DNA from: Aquirufa antheringensis
GTDB taxonomy: Bacteria > Bacteroidota > Bacteroidia > Cytophagales > Spirosomataceae
Assembly: GCF_004307425.1 (NCBI RefSeq)
Contig: NZ_SEWZ01000003.1
Span: 558,001-622,000 of the forward strand
Direction of reading: 5' to 3'
DNA length: 64,000 nucleotides
Both the position numbers and the translations under genes were made by a program. Shown in pieces: positions 50,996 through 61,846 of the stretch. The notes under the pieces are model-generated. The model was not told the DNA's origin. It saw only the letters and a program-made list of their open reading frames with translations, and did no database searches. The stretch's first letter is position 1. Each line of letters starts with the position of its first letter.

Positions 50996-51814
50996 CTAAA
51001 CGACTACGTTGTTCTCTCTTAATGCTTGATTAAGCGATGTTTTTAAGTCTGTACTTTCTTTTCTTTTACCAATGATTAAGGCGCAAGGTACGCCATACGT
51101 TCCTGCTGCAAAACTCTTTTGTATGCTACCGGGAATGACTACTGAGTTTTCTGGTACATAACCAATGTATTCAACGGGCTCTGGGCCTGATACATCGATG
51201 ATCTTAGAAGAGCCTGTTATCGTAACTCCAGCGCCTAAAACGGCTTTTTTACCAATATGTGCACCTTCCACCACGATACAACGAGAACCAATAAAGGCGC
51301 CGTCTTCAATGATGACAGGAGAAGCTTGAGGTGGTTCTAATACGCCACCGATACCTACTCCACCACTTAAGTGTACATGTTTACCAATTTGAGCGCAAGA
51401 TCCAACCGTAGCCCACGTGTCTACCATAGTTCCTTCATCCACATAGGCACCAATATTTACATAAGAAGGCATTAAGATCGTCCCTTTCGCTAAGAATGCG
51501 CCATAACGGGCTACTGCAGGAGGAACAACACGAACACCCAGTTCTTTGTAATTAGATTTCAACTTCATTTTATCGTGGAATTCGAAGATACCCACTTCTG
51601 AAACGGCCATTTGGCGAATAGGGAAATACATCACGATCGCTTTCTTTACCCATTCGTTCACTTGCCAGCTACCATCAGCTTTAGGTTCTGCGGTACGCAA
51701 TTCTCCTTTATCCACTAAGTCTACGACTTTTTCAATCGCCTCGATGGTTTCAGCCTTCGAACGAAGCTCCGGGTTGTCCCAGGCAGCTACAATAGTTTTT
51801 TCTAATGAATTCAT
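50996..51814 (-). CDS. dapD: Tetrahydrodipicolinate N-succinyltransferase
   Basis: Lysine and meso-diaminopimelate pathway enzyme with a left-handed beta-helix of hexapeptide repeats (GAYVDEGTMVDTWATVGSCA, IGKHVHLSGGVGIGGVLEPP). It has 272 residues from MNSLEKTIVAAWDNPE; the frame to 51853 adds 13 residues and is rejected. It is followed by a terminator hairpin and then cvfB. Confidence 0.95.
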   Translation of the reverse strand: MNSLEKTIVAAWDNPELRSKAETIEAIEKVVDLVDKGELRTAEPKADGSWQVNEWVKKAIVMYFPIRQMAVSEVGIFEFHDKMKLKSNYKELGVRVVPPAVARYGAFLAKGTILMPSYVNIGAYVDEGTMVDTWATVGSCAQIGKHVHLSGGVGIGGVLEPPQASPVIIEDGAFIGSRCIVVEGAHIGKKAVLGAGVTITGSSKIIDVSGPEPVEYIGYVPENSVVIPGSIQKSFAAGTYGVPCALIIGKRKESTDLKTSLNQALRENNVVV

Positions 51815-52045
51815 AAAAATGATATGCAATAAATGAAGATGCAAATTAATCAAAAAAGGCTTGTCTTCTCCAGAACGGTGGAAATAAAATCGGTATCTAC
51901 TGGCTATGAATAGGCAAAATGCCTGAAAAATAGAAATAAATTTAACTTGAACTTTAATAAGTCATTTATATGATTATCAGTTAGTTATGCTTCGGCACAA
52001 AATTATATTTCGGTAAATTACGCTAGAAAATTAGCTAAAAAGACA

Positions 52046-52062
52046 AGTGACATTCTGTCACT
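52046..52062. repeat. 17-base palindrome in the dapD-gapA gap
   Basis: AGTGACATTCTGTCACT is a perfect inverted repeat (7-bp arms, 3-base centre TTC), the size and form of a dimeric regulator's operator; it could also fold as an RNA hairpin. Confidence 0.5.
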
Positions 52063-52197
52063 CTCCTACCCCATCGATCTGGAGCGTTTGTTTCTTATGT
52101 AAATATGCGAAAAACTTTTGGATAAAAAACGTATCCGAGTAATTTTTTCTGCAAAAGTATTTAATTAGCAATAATGCTAAATTAAAAATGAGTGATT

Positions 52198-52205
52198 TAC
52201 TTTTG
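52198..52205 (+). promoter_or_regulatory. Distal -7 promoter element upstream of gapA
   Basis: TACTTTTG, a perfect TAnnTTTG, 113 bases before the gapA start. It may be a second, longer-leader promoter. Confidence 0.45.
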
Positions 52206-52230
52206 TAAAATAGGCCTTGTAAACGTTTAA

Positions 52231-53310
<1,080 letters not shown>

Positions 53311-53336
53311 TCAACCAATTTGATATAAATGAAAAA

Positions 53337-53355
53337 GCCTCTCGATCTGAGAGGC
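53337..53355. terminator. Bidirectional terminator between gapA and trmB
   Basis: GCCTCTC and GAGAGGC form a perfect 7-bp stem (extended by A-T pairs) with loop GATCT, flanked by five A and seven T. It can end both gapA and the convergent trmB operon. Confidence 0.9.
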
Positions 53356-53360
53356 TTTTT

Positions 53361-54020
53361 TTATTTCGAATTTATAGCTCTGAGGTAATTGATGTTAAAT
53401 CCTTTTTCGTAGAACATCTCCTCGAAGCGTGTTTTGATTCCAAAGTGATCGTCCATCCATTCGGATGTGTATAGATCATTCGTCTTGACGATGACGTCCC
53501 ATCCATTTTCTGCTAGCGAGCCCTCAGAAAATTCGAAGAAAGGCAAGGAATCTGTTTTTAGGTGAAGAATTCCGCCGGGCTTCAAGATTTTCTTGTAGCG
53601 GTTAAGAAAGGTATGAAAAGTGAGGCGGCGTTTCTCATCGCGATCTCGAAGACGTGGGTCCGGAAAAGTAATCCAAATTTCATCGACCTCATTTTCTCCA
53701 AACTGTTCGTCTATCTCTTGCATATGGATACGCAGAAAGGCTGTGTTTGTTAATTCAAGTTCTCTCGCAGCTCTCCCTCCTTGCGCTAAACGATCTCCTT
53801 TGACATCCACCCCAATGAAATTCATATCGGGGAATAGTTTACCTAGGCCATTGGTGTATTCTCCTCTGCCACAGCCCAGTTCTAAAACTAATGAGCTGTC
53901 GTTTTTAAAGTAATCCGATTTCCATTTGCCCGCTAATGTTCCGAAAATGGGTTTCGGACTTTGGATGACATTGTCTAAGGCGATGGCTAAATTGTATTTG
54001 GCTGTTTTTCTTCTGCTCAA
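53361..54020 (-). CDS. trmB: tRNA (guanine-N7)-methyltransferase
   Basis: It methylates G46 in tRNA. Its 219 residues include the SAM motif LVLELGCGRGEYTNGLG, VDVKGDRLAQGGRAA and the TrmB signature EIWITFPDPRLRDRDEKRRL. It is last in the six-gene minus-strand operon, 11 bases after folC. Confidence 0.95.
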   Translation of the reverse strand: MSRRKTAKYNLAIALDNVIQSPKPIFGTLAGKWKSDYFKNDSSLVLELGCGRGEYTNGLGKLFPDMNFIGVDVKGDRLAQGGRAARELELTNTAFLRIHMQEIDEQFGENEVDEIWITFPDPRLRDRDEKRRLTFHTFLNRYKKILKPGGILHLKTDSLPFFEFSEGSLAENGWDVIVKTNDLYTSEWMDDHFGIKTRFEEMFYEKGFNINYLRAINSK

Positions 54021-54031
54021 GGGTACGCGAA

Positions 54032-55288
54032 TTAAAAGGTAATTTCTCCTACGAGATAGGTGGATCCACAGATAAGAATTCCATCTGAAGGTTTTGAATT
54101 TAATTTTGCCAGGGCAATGGCGTCGTTTACGGAAGGAACGACTTTGCCATTCAGTCCTTTAGTTGCTGCTAATTTTTGAAGTTCTAAAGCGGAGATCGCT
54201 CTCGGGTTATTTGCTTGGGAAAAATAGTAGCTGGCCTCTGTCGGAAATAAGGATAGGACCGAATTGATGTCCTTATCTGCGACCATCCCTAGAATAATGG
54301 TCAAATGATCGAAACCTTCCTGTTTTATTTGCTGCATAATCTCTGTTATGCCACTTTTGTTATGCCCAGTGTCCGCAATGATTTTAGGGCTTTCGCCTAA
54401 AATTTCCCATCTGCCTTGTAAACCCGTATTTAATCGGGTTCGCTCGATTCCGGATTTGATTTTTACAGCTTCTAGGGGAATGATGGATTGAATCTGCTCG
54501 CACCAAGCCCAAACACCACGTATGTTTTTTTGCTGGTAATGACCTTTATAAGGGCTATTTACTTTCATTTCACCCCAAGTGGGGCTTGTGAAAGTGAAAT
54601 CTACAGCGCTAATAATATCTGAAGCAAATTGTAAAGGGGCATTTACGGAGGTAGCTTTGGCTAGAAAAACCTCAGACGTTTCTGGCTGTTTTTCACTGAT
54701 CGTAACCGGAATCAGAGATTTAATGATTCCAGCCTTTTCTGATGCAATTTTTTCCAACGTATCCCCCAATAAATCTTGGTGGTCAAAACTGATGTTCGTG
54801 ATCAGGCAAGCCAAAGGTGAAATGATATTCGTTGAATCCAATCGACCGCCTAAGCCCGTTTCAATGATTGCATAATCGACCTGCTGTTCCTTGAAATAGG
54901 TGAAGGCCATAATGACGGTCCATTCAAAAAAAGACGGGCGCACAGTTTCAATCAGATTTTGATGGTTCGTGACAAAATCAGCCACCCATTCTTCTGCGAC
55001 CTGAATACCATTTATTTTAATCCGCTCTGTAAAGGAATGCAGGTGTGGTGAAGTATATAATCCCACCTTGTAACCATGTTCCTGAAGAATAGAGGCCATA
55101 AAATGGGAGGAACTCCCCTTTCCATTCGTACCTGCAATATGCAAGGACTTAAATGAATCCTGCGGTTGCCCCATGAGATTACAAAGTGCTTCAATATTGC
55201 CTAAACCAGGTTTGTAGGCTTTGGCCCCTTCCCGGTGAAATACCGGCAATTGTGCATATAAAAAGGAAATGGACTCGGAATAATTCAT
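54032..55288 (-). CDS. folC: Folylpolyglutamate synthase / dihydrofolate synthase
   Basis: It adds glutamate to dihydropteroate or folate. Its 418 residues have the Mur-ligase-like fold: the P-loop HIAGTNGKGSSSHFMA (GTNGKGS at 53-59), the Glu/His pair around ETGLGGRLDSTN and ITNISFDHQDLLG, and the C-terminal ADTGHNKSGI. It lies 7 bases after the tonB-like gene in the same operon, although the functions differ. Confidence 0.95.
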   Translation of the reverse strand: MNYSESISFLYAQLPVFHREGAKAYKPGLGNIEALCNLMGQPQDSFKSLHIAGTNGKGSSSHFMASILQEHGYKVGLYTSPHLHSFTERIKINGIQVAEEWVADFVTNHQNLIETVRPSFFEWTVIMAFTYFKEQQVDYAIIETGLGGRLDSTNIISPLACLITNISFDHQDLLGDTLEKIASEKAGIIKSLIPVTISEKQPETSEVFLAKATSVNAPLQFASDIISAVDFTFTSPTWGEMKVNSPYKGHYQQKNIRGVWAWCEQIQSIIPLEAVKIKSGIERTRLNTGLQGRWEILGESPKIIADTGHNKSGITEIMQQIKQEGFDHLTIILGMVADKDINSVLSLFPTEASYYFSQANNPRAISALELQKLAATKGLNGKVVPSVNDAIALAKLNSKPSDGILICGSTYLVGEITF

Positions 55289-55295
55289 CAGATGC

Positions 55296-56168
55296 CTATC
55301 TTTCTCCTACGCGGAAGGTGATAGACCCGGTCGCCTCTTTCGGGCTTGGGCCTGAAGACGTTTTGATAAATTTAGATTTTTCGATGGCTCTTTTATATTT
55401 CTGTGCCAAAGAGTTAGAGAATGAATTCTCCGCAATCACTAATTTGATGATATTTCCGTCTTCATCGATTTTGATTGTGAATCGAATCATACCCGTTTCA
55501 CCTGTATCATCTTTGACATTCGGACGATTAGCGATTCTCCAGCCAGCAATATTCACAGAAGAGGATCCAGAACCCTCTCCGCTTCCGCCATTACCGGAGT
55601 AATTCGTCGAATTGTTGATTTTTCCGTTCGGGCTACCTTTATCCCCTATTTTTCCAGCATCTGGTCCATTGGAATTTCCTCCTGGATTCGGATTGGTGCC
55701 TCGAGTACCGTTACTGGTTGTTTTCTTTTTGAATAATGCACCCTCATCGATTTTTTCGACTGGTTCTGGTGTCGGCTTCGTTGAAACGGTAGTAGTCTTT
55801 TTTGTATTCTCTGAAATACTAACTGGGCTTTTAACCACGGATGAAATCACCGTTTCTTTCGAGCTAGGTGTCGGTTTCGCTTTCGTAACAGAGGCTACTT
55901 CGGTTTCTTTTTCCGCTGGTTGTGATTCGTCGTTATTCGGTAAATCACTCGCTTGATTATAAGATTGGACATTTCCTCCGCCCTCGTCATCTGTTCCGTA
56001 ATTCACTTCGAATCCAGGCTCAGGCAATTCCAGCTTCATTTCTTCTGCGGACCAAATCTTTGCATACCAAAACAACAAGAACAGCAAACCTTGAATCACG
56101 ATCGTGATGGCCAAAGCTTTCCGTTGGTTTTTGCGTTCTATTGCTTGTTGTTCGATGCGTTGGTTCAT
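55296..56168 (-). CDS. TonB-like energy transducer
   Basis: A 290-residue protein: a basic cytoplasmic tail, one membrane helix at about 19-35 (LAITIVIQGLLFLLFWY), a long periplasmic low-complexity linker rich in Pro, Thr, Ser, Gly and Asn (40-220), and a TonB C-terminal domain (about 225-290; MIRFTIKIDEDGNIIKLVIA). It should couple an ExbB-ExbD motor to outer-membrane transport; the motor genes in this window are at 3.8-5.0 kb. It lies 3 bases from the HU-SPOR gene, in the operon with the barrel gene. Confidence 0.88.
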   Translation of the reverse strand: MNQRIEQQAIERKNQRKALAITIVIQGLLFLLFWYAKIWSAEEMKLELPEPGFEVNYGTDDEGGGNVQSYNQASDLPNNDESQPAEKETEVASVTKAKPTPSSKETVISSVVKSPVSISENTKKTTTVSTKPTPEPVEKIDEGALFKKKTTSNGTRGTNPNPGGNSNGPDAGKIGDKGSPNGKINNSTNYSGNGGSGEGSGSSSVNIAGWRIANRPNVKDDTGETGMIRFTIKIDEDGNIIKLVIAENSFSNSLAQKYKRAIEKSKFIKTSSGPSPKEATGSITFRVGER

Positions 56169-56171
56169 ATC

Positions 56172-57152
56172 TTATAGCGCCTTATACACCCAAATGTCTA
56201 CTTTCTTGGACGCTTTCAATTCACTAGCTCTGGCATAACCCGCATCCATCGAATGCTCTGTGCCTAAACTAATACGGTAAAATTTCGTCTGCTCGTTCTT
56301 AAGTATAATCTCTGCTTGATCGAAACCGCGTGATTTGAACTCCTTAAGTCCTTTTTCGGCTTGTGTTAAGGATTGAAAACTCGCCGCGACTAAATAAATC
56401 ACCTCTTGATCTGCAGGTGCCTCTACTGAAGCGGGGGTAGCAATCACTTCTTTCTGAACAGTATCTACTTGCACTGGCGTTGGAACCGCAGGTTCCGCAA
56501 CGGCTACAGGAGTGGCCACTTTTTTCTCGATTTTGATCGGATTTAACGAACTCTGCGATTGATTACCAGCGGGTTCTGTCAGGAAAAATGCTCCTATTCC
56601 CCCTATAATAAAGGCCATTAGCGCATAAACGTAAGCGGATCTGCTGACCTTGATTGGGGAAGGTTCTGGCGTATAGCTTGGAAGATCTTCTGCCACCGGC
56701 GCTTCTTCCAATACCGTTTTCTTCTCTTTAGGTAATGCGTGTCCTAAGCCCACTGGAAATAGTCCGAAAACGGATAAATCCGCATTAAAATCAGGATTTG
56801 GAGAGAAAGATAAGCGGTTTTCTGAATTCAAGGTAAACGCTCCTAATTCTCCTATAGTCAAATAGCCTTGAGTGGATATTTGGGATTTTAATTCCTTAGA
56901 AATGGCTGTTATTTCAATGGAAGCCTCTTTTTGTGAGATGGACTTCTTTTTAGCCCATTCTGTCGTTAAGAAACGATCATCTGTTTTTAGCTTCTCGTTG
57001 AAAGCAACGCACTTTCTCTTCGGATAAATCTTACCTTCTTGAGCATTGAACTGAAAATCTTGTGCATTCACTACGAATCCACCAAATTGTGGAATAATCA
57101 CACATTCGTGATCGTAGAGTAAGTGCTCGAGAAAGGTATAAAATTCAGTCAT
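56172..57152 (-). CDS. HU-CCDC81-type domain protein with membrane helix and SPOR domain
   Basis: The first 125 residues (FYTFLEHLLYDHECVIIPQF and GEFGGF-like PQFGGFVVNAQ) match the HU-fold CCDC81-like domain known from Bacteroidota. A transmembrane helix is at 173-192, then a Pro/Val/Ala linker, and a SPOR domain at 250-325 (YLVAASFQSLTQAEKGLKEF) that binds denuded peptidoglycan. It probably links the cytoplasm to the cell wall during division. It is 2 bases from the barrel gene and 3 bases before the TonB-like gene. Confidence 0.87.
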   Translation of the reverse strand: MTEFYTFLEHLLYDHECVIIPQFGGFVVNAQDFQFNAQEGKIYPKRKCVAFNEKLKTDDRFLTTEWAKKKSISQKEASIEITAISKELKSQISTQGYLTIGELGAFTLNSENRLSFSPNPDFNADLSVFGLFPVGLGHALPKEKKTVLEEAPVAEDLPSYTPEPSPIKVSRSAYVYALMAFIIGGIGAFFLTEPAGNQSQSSLNPIKIEKKVATPVAVAEPAVPTPVQVDTVQKEVIATPASVEAPADQEVIYLVAASFQSLTQAEKGLKEFKSRGFDQAEIILKNEQTKFYRISLGTEHSMDAGYARASELKASKKVDIWVYKAL

Positions 57153-57154
57153 TC

Positions 57155-58825
57155 TTAAAATGAATATGCGAGAGTTGCTGTAAAGTTAAAACCTTGTGTT
57201 GGATAAAATAAATATCGCTGGTAATTTTTTCCTACTATATTATTTGCGGATAAAGTAGCCGTCAATTTCTCTGTAATCGCATACTCCCCTTTTACATTGA
57301 TATCCACGATGTTATCTAAAGTCGTCGCCTTTTGAGTTCTCGGATTGAAGCCATAAAGACCTCCTAGATAATAGATTTCCGGTGAAATTTTGAATTTAGG
57401 AAGCACTGCAATGGTATTTCTCCAAGCGATCTGGATATTAGGACGGTGGTAAGCGTACAAGAAATTACCTAGGTTTCCGTAATTCGTATAATCTACTTGT
57501 ATGTCTGACTGGATTTTATCCGTGACAGTCATCTTCACGTTTGCCTGTAGGGAAAGTACTGAAACAGCTGCATCTGCAGTAGAATATTGGATATCAAATT
57601 GCGACAGGTCCGCTGCTGAAGCTGTGAAGAAGGCCATTTTAGCATATTCTCCATACGTAGCTTTCAATTCATAAGATACATTGCGCTCGTTTGTTCCCGT
57701 TAAACCTCCCGATACCGCCCATTTTTGTTGGGTATTTTGTAAGGTGATGGATTGAGAAAGCCAAGGGTTGGTTAACAAGTTACTGTGATAAGAGTTAAAC
57801 TGGGTATCTCCTTCAAATCCAGCGAACAAGCGAATGAAGTCATTTGCACGAAAGCGAACTTGAACGCTTGGGTAAATGCTCAATTCTTCCTCTTGTACCG
57901 CATTAATGCCCGCTTGCAGATTTAAACGAGGTAAAACATCATAAGATAAACTTGGTTTCAAACGGAAGAAATTGCGATTAGTTGACGTATTGCTCGTAAA
58001 ATTGGATAAGATGGCATCTCCATTGATGCGAAGCGATAATCCTTCCGAAATCGCATAATTTGCCTTTACGTAAGAAGTTGACATCCACTCTTTAGGGGCT
58101 AAATTTCCGGCTAAAGAGGAGAATTCGGTGCCAGCCTGGTAGGAGAATTTCTTGCCTTCTGTTTGGCTGTAGACATCGCCATTGAACTTAATCTGATCGT
58201 AACGTACCCCAAACGCATCTTCTGGCGTGTTCGCAGGTATGCTTTCTTTGCCGTAAAAATTCGTCGCGATACGGCGGTAATCCACTGAACCTTTCAATAA
58301 GGCTTTAGACCAAAGGGATTGGCTGTAAATTTTCACTTCATTTTCTGAGCGACTTGAAAAGGCATTATCTGTGGGTCCAATCGAGTTTGCGTCGTGATTG
58401 ATGTACAAACCACGCAATTCTTTAGCCGTAGGATTATAGCCAAAATGTCCATTCAATAAGGTATGGCCATAATTACCAGCTCCGATTTTAATGGAGTTTT
58501 TTGCCTTCGAGGCATAAGGGGACTTTAGCTCCTCTCCTGTTCTAGGTCCTAAGACATTCGTTTGAATGCCGGGTAAAACGAGGGATTGCGGCTTAGAAAG
58601 GTCAAAATTAAAATCAACTTTATGGTCTTTGCTGTAGTCCGGAATTTCATTCAAGGCCTCAAATGAACGACTCATTGTGGGCTGTACCTCAATTTTACGC
58701 ACTTTTTCCGTGACAAATTCTTCATTTTGGATAGTACCTTCCTTTTTCTGTTGACCAAAACTTAGGATGGAAATCAGGCTGAAAGAGGACGCTAAAACGA
58801 TTTTGGATGGGAATCTCATATGCAT
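57155..58825 (-). CDS. TonB-dependent-receptor-like outer-membrane barrel without a plug (556 aa)
   Basis: A signal peptide (MHMRFPSKIVLASSFSLISI) is followed by about 110 residues of linker and then beta strands to a C-terminal FNFTATLAYSF with terminal Phe. At 556 residues it is shorter than a TonB-dependent receptor, and I cannot see a plug domain or a TonB box. It begins with the ATG that overlaps the upstream TPR gene stop (TAATG). It is encoded with the TPR protein, HU-SPOR protein and TonB. Confidence 0.8.
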   Translation of the reverse strand: MHMRFPSKIVLASSFSLISILSFGQQKKEGTIQNEEFVTEKVRKIEVQPTMSRSFEALNEIPDYSKDHKVDFNFDLSKPQSLVLPGIQTNVLGPRTGEELKSPYASKAKNSIKIGAGNYGHTLLNGHFGYNPTAKELRGLYINHDANSIGPTDNAFSSRSENEVKIYSQSLWSKALLKGSVDYRRIATNFYGKESIPANTPEDAFGVRYDQIKFNGDVYSQTEGKKFSYQAGTEFSSLAGNLAPKEWMSTSYVKANYAISEGLSLRINGDAILSNFTSNTSTNRNFFRLKPSLSYDVLPRLNLQAGINAVQEEELSIYPSVQVRFRANDFIRLFAGFEGDTQFNSYHSNLLTNPWLSQSITLQNTQQKWAVSGGLTGTNERNVSYELKATYGEYAKMAFFTASAADLSQFDIQYSTADAAVSVLSLQANVKMTVTDKIQSDIQVDYTNYGNLGNFLYAYHRPNIQIAWRNTIAVLPKFKISPEIYYLGGLYGFNPRTQKATTLDNIVDINVKGEYAITEKLTATLSANNIVGKNYQRYLFYPTQGFNFTATLAYSF

Positions 58826-61689
58826 TATTTAGGGAAATAGGTTTTCAAAAGGGCTTTAGCAGCTTCTACGCTTTCTTTGTCCTCTGAATTATCAATAATG
58901 GATTTTAAGGTAGCTTTCGCCTGAGCGAGGTTTTTTAATTCGTATAGGTTTTTGGCCAAAATCAAATAGGCCTTCCCTAGCGTCGCATCAGAAACCTCTG
59001 CAAATTCATTTCTGAATTTGTCTAAAATCATCTCATTTGAAGTGGCATAATTACCTTTCGCATTATTCAATTGAATGATATCTAAGTATTTAACTGCCGC
59101 TTCTTCTAAACCTTCAGCTTCTTTTACAGCAAGCGTGTGGTAATCCGCATAAGCAATCATAGCTGAATCAAGCTCTTTTAATTGAATGAAGGACTCTAAA
59201 ATCCGCTTGTTTGAACGTTGAATAACAGTCGAATCGACTCCTTTCTCCTTCAATAGTCGGTAGTGGCCGATAGCTTCTCTATAGGCTGCAGAATCAAATT
59301 CAATATCAGCCACCTTCGTAATGACCGAATTCAATGATGGGTGTACATTTTGTTCGATGACCTTTTTGTAGAATTGGAAAGCCAAAGCTTTGTTATTCGA
59401 GCGGTTAGCCGCATCTGCGATTAAATAGGTCACTTCTGAAACGCGTTCATCCGCTGGGAAATGCTCCACGAATTTCTTCAAAGGCTCGATTGCCTTATCG
59501 TATTTCTCCCCTAAATAGATTCCTTTCGCCGCTTGGTACTCTAAATCAGTCTTCTCCTCTTCGTTTAGGCTACCGCTTTGATAGATGCTCAAATAAGCGC
59601 TCATCTCTTCTGGACGACCTACTTCATTCAATTCCTCTTGTAAACCGGCGACCGCATCTTTCGCGAAAGCCTCTTTCGAGTATTTCTCGATCACTACCTT
59701 GTAATCTGTAATGGCCTTCTCTGGTTGCTTCGAGTTAGAATACGATTGCGCTCTTTTTAAGATGGATTCAGCGTAATAGGGACTATTCGGTTGATTGTTA
59801 ATTAAATCAGTGAAGCCAGCAATCGCTTCTGCATATTTACCTGTACGGAAGGAAATTAAGTTTTCTTGGAAACTCGCATCATCACCAAATTTCGTATTAG
59901 GGAATGACTTTTTCAAAGCCTGGAACGTCGCTTTCGCTTCTGCATCGCGTTCAAGGTAGACTAGCGTGATTCCTTTTTGGTACATCGCATAATCCTTCTC
60001 CGTCTTCGCATTTTCAATGGCCTGGTTGTAATAGCTCAAGGCCTCTGTGTAATTTTTAGCTACTAAATAAGTGTCAGCTAAACGTAGAACGGCATTTGCA
60101 TTTGCTTTACTAGATGGATTCGCTTTTAATTGATCTACATAGGTCTTGAAATAGGTATTTGCATTCGTGAAATCCTTCACGGAGAAATAGGCATAGGCAA
60201 TCCCAATGCGGTTTCTTTGTAAAAAATCAGCCGAATGCTTGCCTGAAAGCAAGGGTTTATAGACTAAAATGGCAGCCTCAAAGTCTTTCAATTGAGATAG
60301 ACATTCCGCCTTTCCAAACGCTGCCTCATCCGTTACATTTTGATTAGCGCCTTGTGAAATTGCTTTGTCAAAGTAGGAAATGGCCTCTTTGTATTGTTCT
60401 TTATTGTAGGCCTTGATGCCCAGATTATACGTTAACGTCTGGTAAGCCACTTTCAATTCATCTGAAACGGGTACTCCAGATTTCATAAAATCGGTGGCTG
60501 GAGCTAATTCAGGCAATTTAAGGATAGCATCTGCAGCGAAACTTTGGTAAGCAGCTGTAAAGGAACTGGATGGATAGGTTTTGCTAAATTGCGCAATCGA
60601 CTTCAATCCTTTCAGCCAATTTCCTAGGTCAATAGCAATGCTGATGGACTTGAATTGGGCTTCTTCTTGTTGATTAGGATCAAAAGCAAGAGCGCCTGAT
60701 TGATTAAAGGATTCTGCCGCCTCCGTTTTTTTACCCAACTTTAACTGCGCTAAACCTTGTAAATAGTAGGCTTTCTGACCTAGTGAATCTGATTTTAATA
60801 ATCCGCTGATGGTTTGAATCGCGTCTTCGTATTTATCGATGGAATAGAGTGCGAAGCCTTTCTTGTATGTAGCCGCTTCGTTTTTATGCTCCTTTAAGTA
60901 ATCGCTGAAACTCTTCGCTGCCTTTGCAAATAGGCCTTTCTTAAATTGAACCTCTGCTACTAACAGGGCTAAATCGGGGTGAGTTGAAATGATTGGCTCC
61001 GCATATTTCAATAGTTCATCCCATTGTGCCGTTTGTTGATACGATGAAATCAACCAATAAGGTAAATCTTTGCGGTATTTCGAATGGCCATTGGATTTTT
61101 TGAAGTCTGCAATCGCTTCAAGGTAATTCTTTTGTTGGTAATGAATGACACCTGCGTAATAGGCCGCAGAGAAGGCATATTCTTCGTCTGGGTCCGTTTT
61201 TACTTCATTGAATAAGGCAAGGGCATTATCGAAATCTTTATTCTCAAAATAGGCAACGCCTAGTTTATAACGGGCTTCTACGTTTCCTAAAGACGAATTT
61301 TCGAGGTAGCGTATCGCTTTTGCATAGTTAGCTACATCATAGAAATACAAACCTATTTTTCTAAATAATAAATTACTCTGTGGTGAATTCGGGTGATTTA
61401 AGCTGAAATGATAGCCTAAGACATCGATTTCGGGTTGATTTAAATAAAGCGCACACAATACTTGGTAGTATTCTGCCAAAATCACTTCACTCTTATTTGC
61501 ATCCGTTTGTCTGCCTAAAAAGTTCGCGAATTCTTCGCGGGCTGCGACATAGTTTTGTGCCTCAAAATACTCTTTGCCTAAACTATAATGTATCTGATTA
61601 CTCTCAAAAGCCAGAGATTGCTGCGCAAAAGAGGAGAAATGAAGGGATAAAAATAGGACGAGGCAGTAAAAGGAAGATTTAAATACCAT
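58825..61689 (-). CDS. Large secreted TPR protein (954 aa)
   Basis: The signal peptide is MVFKSSFYCLVLFLSLHFSS-FAQQ (start at 61689; a Met at 61710 is possible). About twenty TPR or TPR-like repeats follow, for example YKLGVAYFENKDFDNALALF and FGKAECLSQLKDFEAAILVY. No other domain is recognised. It is first in the operon and overlaps the barrel gene by one base. Periplasmic TPR scaffolds of this size often organise outer-membrane machines, but no partner is proven. Confidence 0.85.
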   Translation of the reverse strand: MVFKSSFYCLVLFLSLHFSSFAQQSLAFESNQIHYSLGKEYFEAQNYVAAREEFANFLGRQTDANKSEVILAEYYQVLCALYLNQPEIDVLGYHFSLNHPNSPQSNLLFRKIGLYFYDVANYAKAIRYLENSSLGNVEARYKLGVAYFENKDFDNALALFNEVKTDPDEEYAFSAAYYAGVIHYQQKNYLEAIADFKKSNGHSKYRKDLPYWLISSYQQTAQWDELLKYAEPIISTHPDLALLVAEVQFKKGLFAKAAKSFSDYLKEHKNEAATYKKGFALYSIDKYEDAIQTISGLLKSDSLGQKAYYLQGLAQLKLGKKTEAAESFNQSGALAFDPNQQEEAQFKSISIAIDLGNWLKGLKSIAQFSKTYPSSSFTAAYQSFAADAILKLPELAPATDFMKSGVPVSDELKVAYQTLTYNLGIKAYNKEQYKEAISYFDKAISQGANQNVTDEAAFGKAECLSQLKDFEAAILVYKPLLSGKHSADFLQRNRIGIAYAYFSVKDFTNANTYFKTYVDQLKANPSSKANANAVLRLADTYLVAKNYTEALSYYNQAIENAKTEKDYAMYQKGITLVYLERDAEAKATFQALKKSFPNTKFGDDASFQENLISFRTGKYAEAIAGFTDLINNQPNSPYYAESILKRAQSYSNSKQPEKAITDYKVVIEKYSKEAFAKDAVAGLQEELNEVGRPEEMSAYLSIYQSGSLNEEEKTDLEYQAAKGIYLGEKYDKAIEPLKKFVEHFPADERVSEVTYLIADAANRSNNKALAFQFYKKVIEQNVHPSLNSVITKVADIEFDSAAYREAIGHYRLLKEKGVDSTVIQRSNKRILESFIQLKELDSAMIAYADYHTLAVKEAEGLEEAAVKYLDIIQLNNAKGNYATSNEMILDKFRNEFAEVSDATLGKAYLILAKNLYELKNLAQAKATLKSIIDNSEDKESVEAAKALLKTYFPK

Positions 61690-61846
61690 AGGTTTATTGT
61701 CAATAGTCACGACTAAACAATAATACGATTTTTATGTGAATTAATTGTCCCGTCATTTAGAATTATTTGGAAAAAAATAGCATATGCTAGACTATACGGC
61801 TGATTTTTATAATTTTACTGAAATCTATTTCTCAACAAAAATCAAA

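Noticed and set aside
55612-55956. A 114-residue plus-strand frame opposite tonB
   Set aside because: It is antisense to the low-complexity Pro/Thr/Gly linker of the TonB-like gene.
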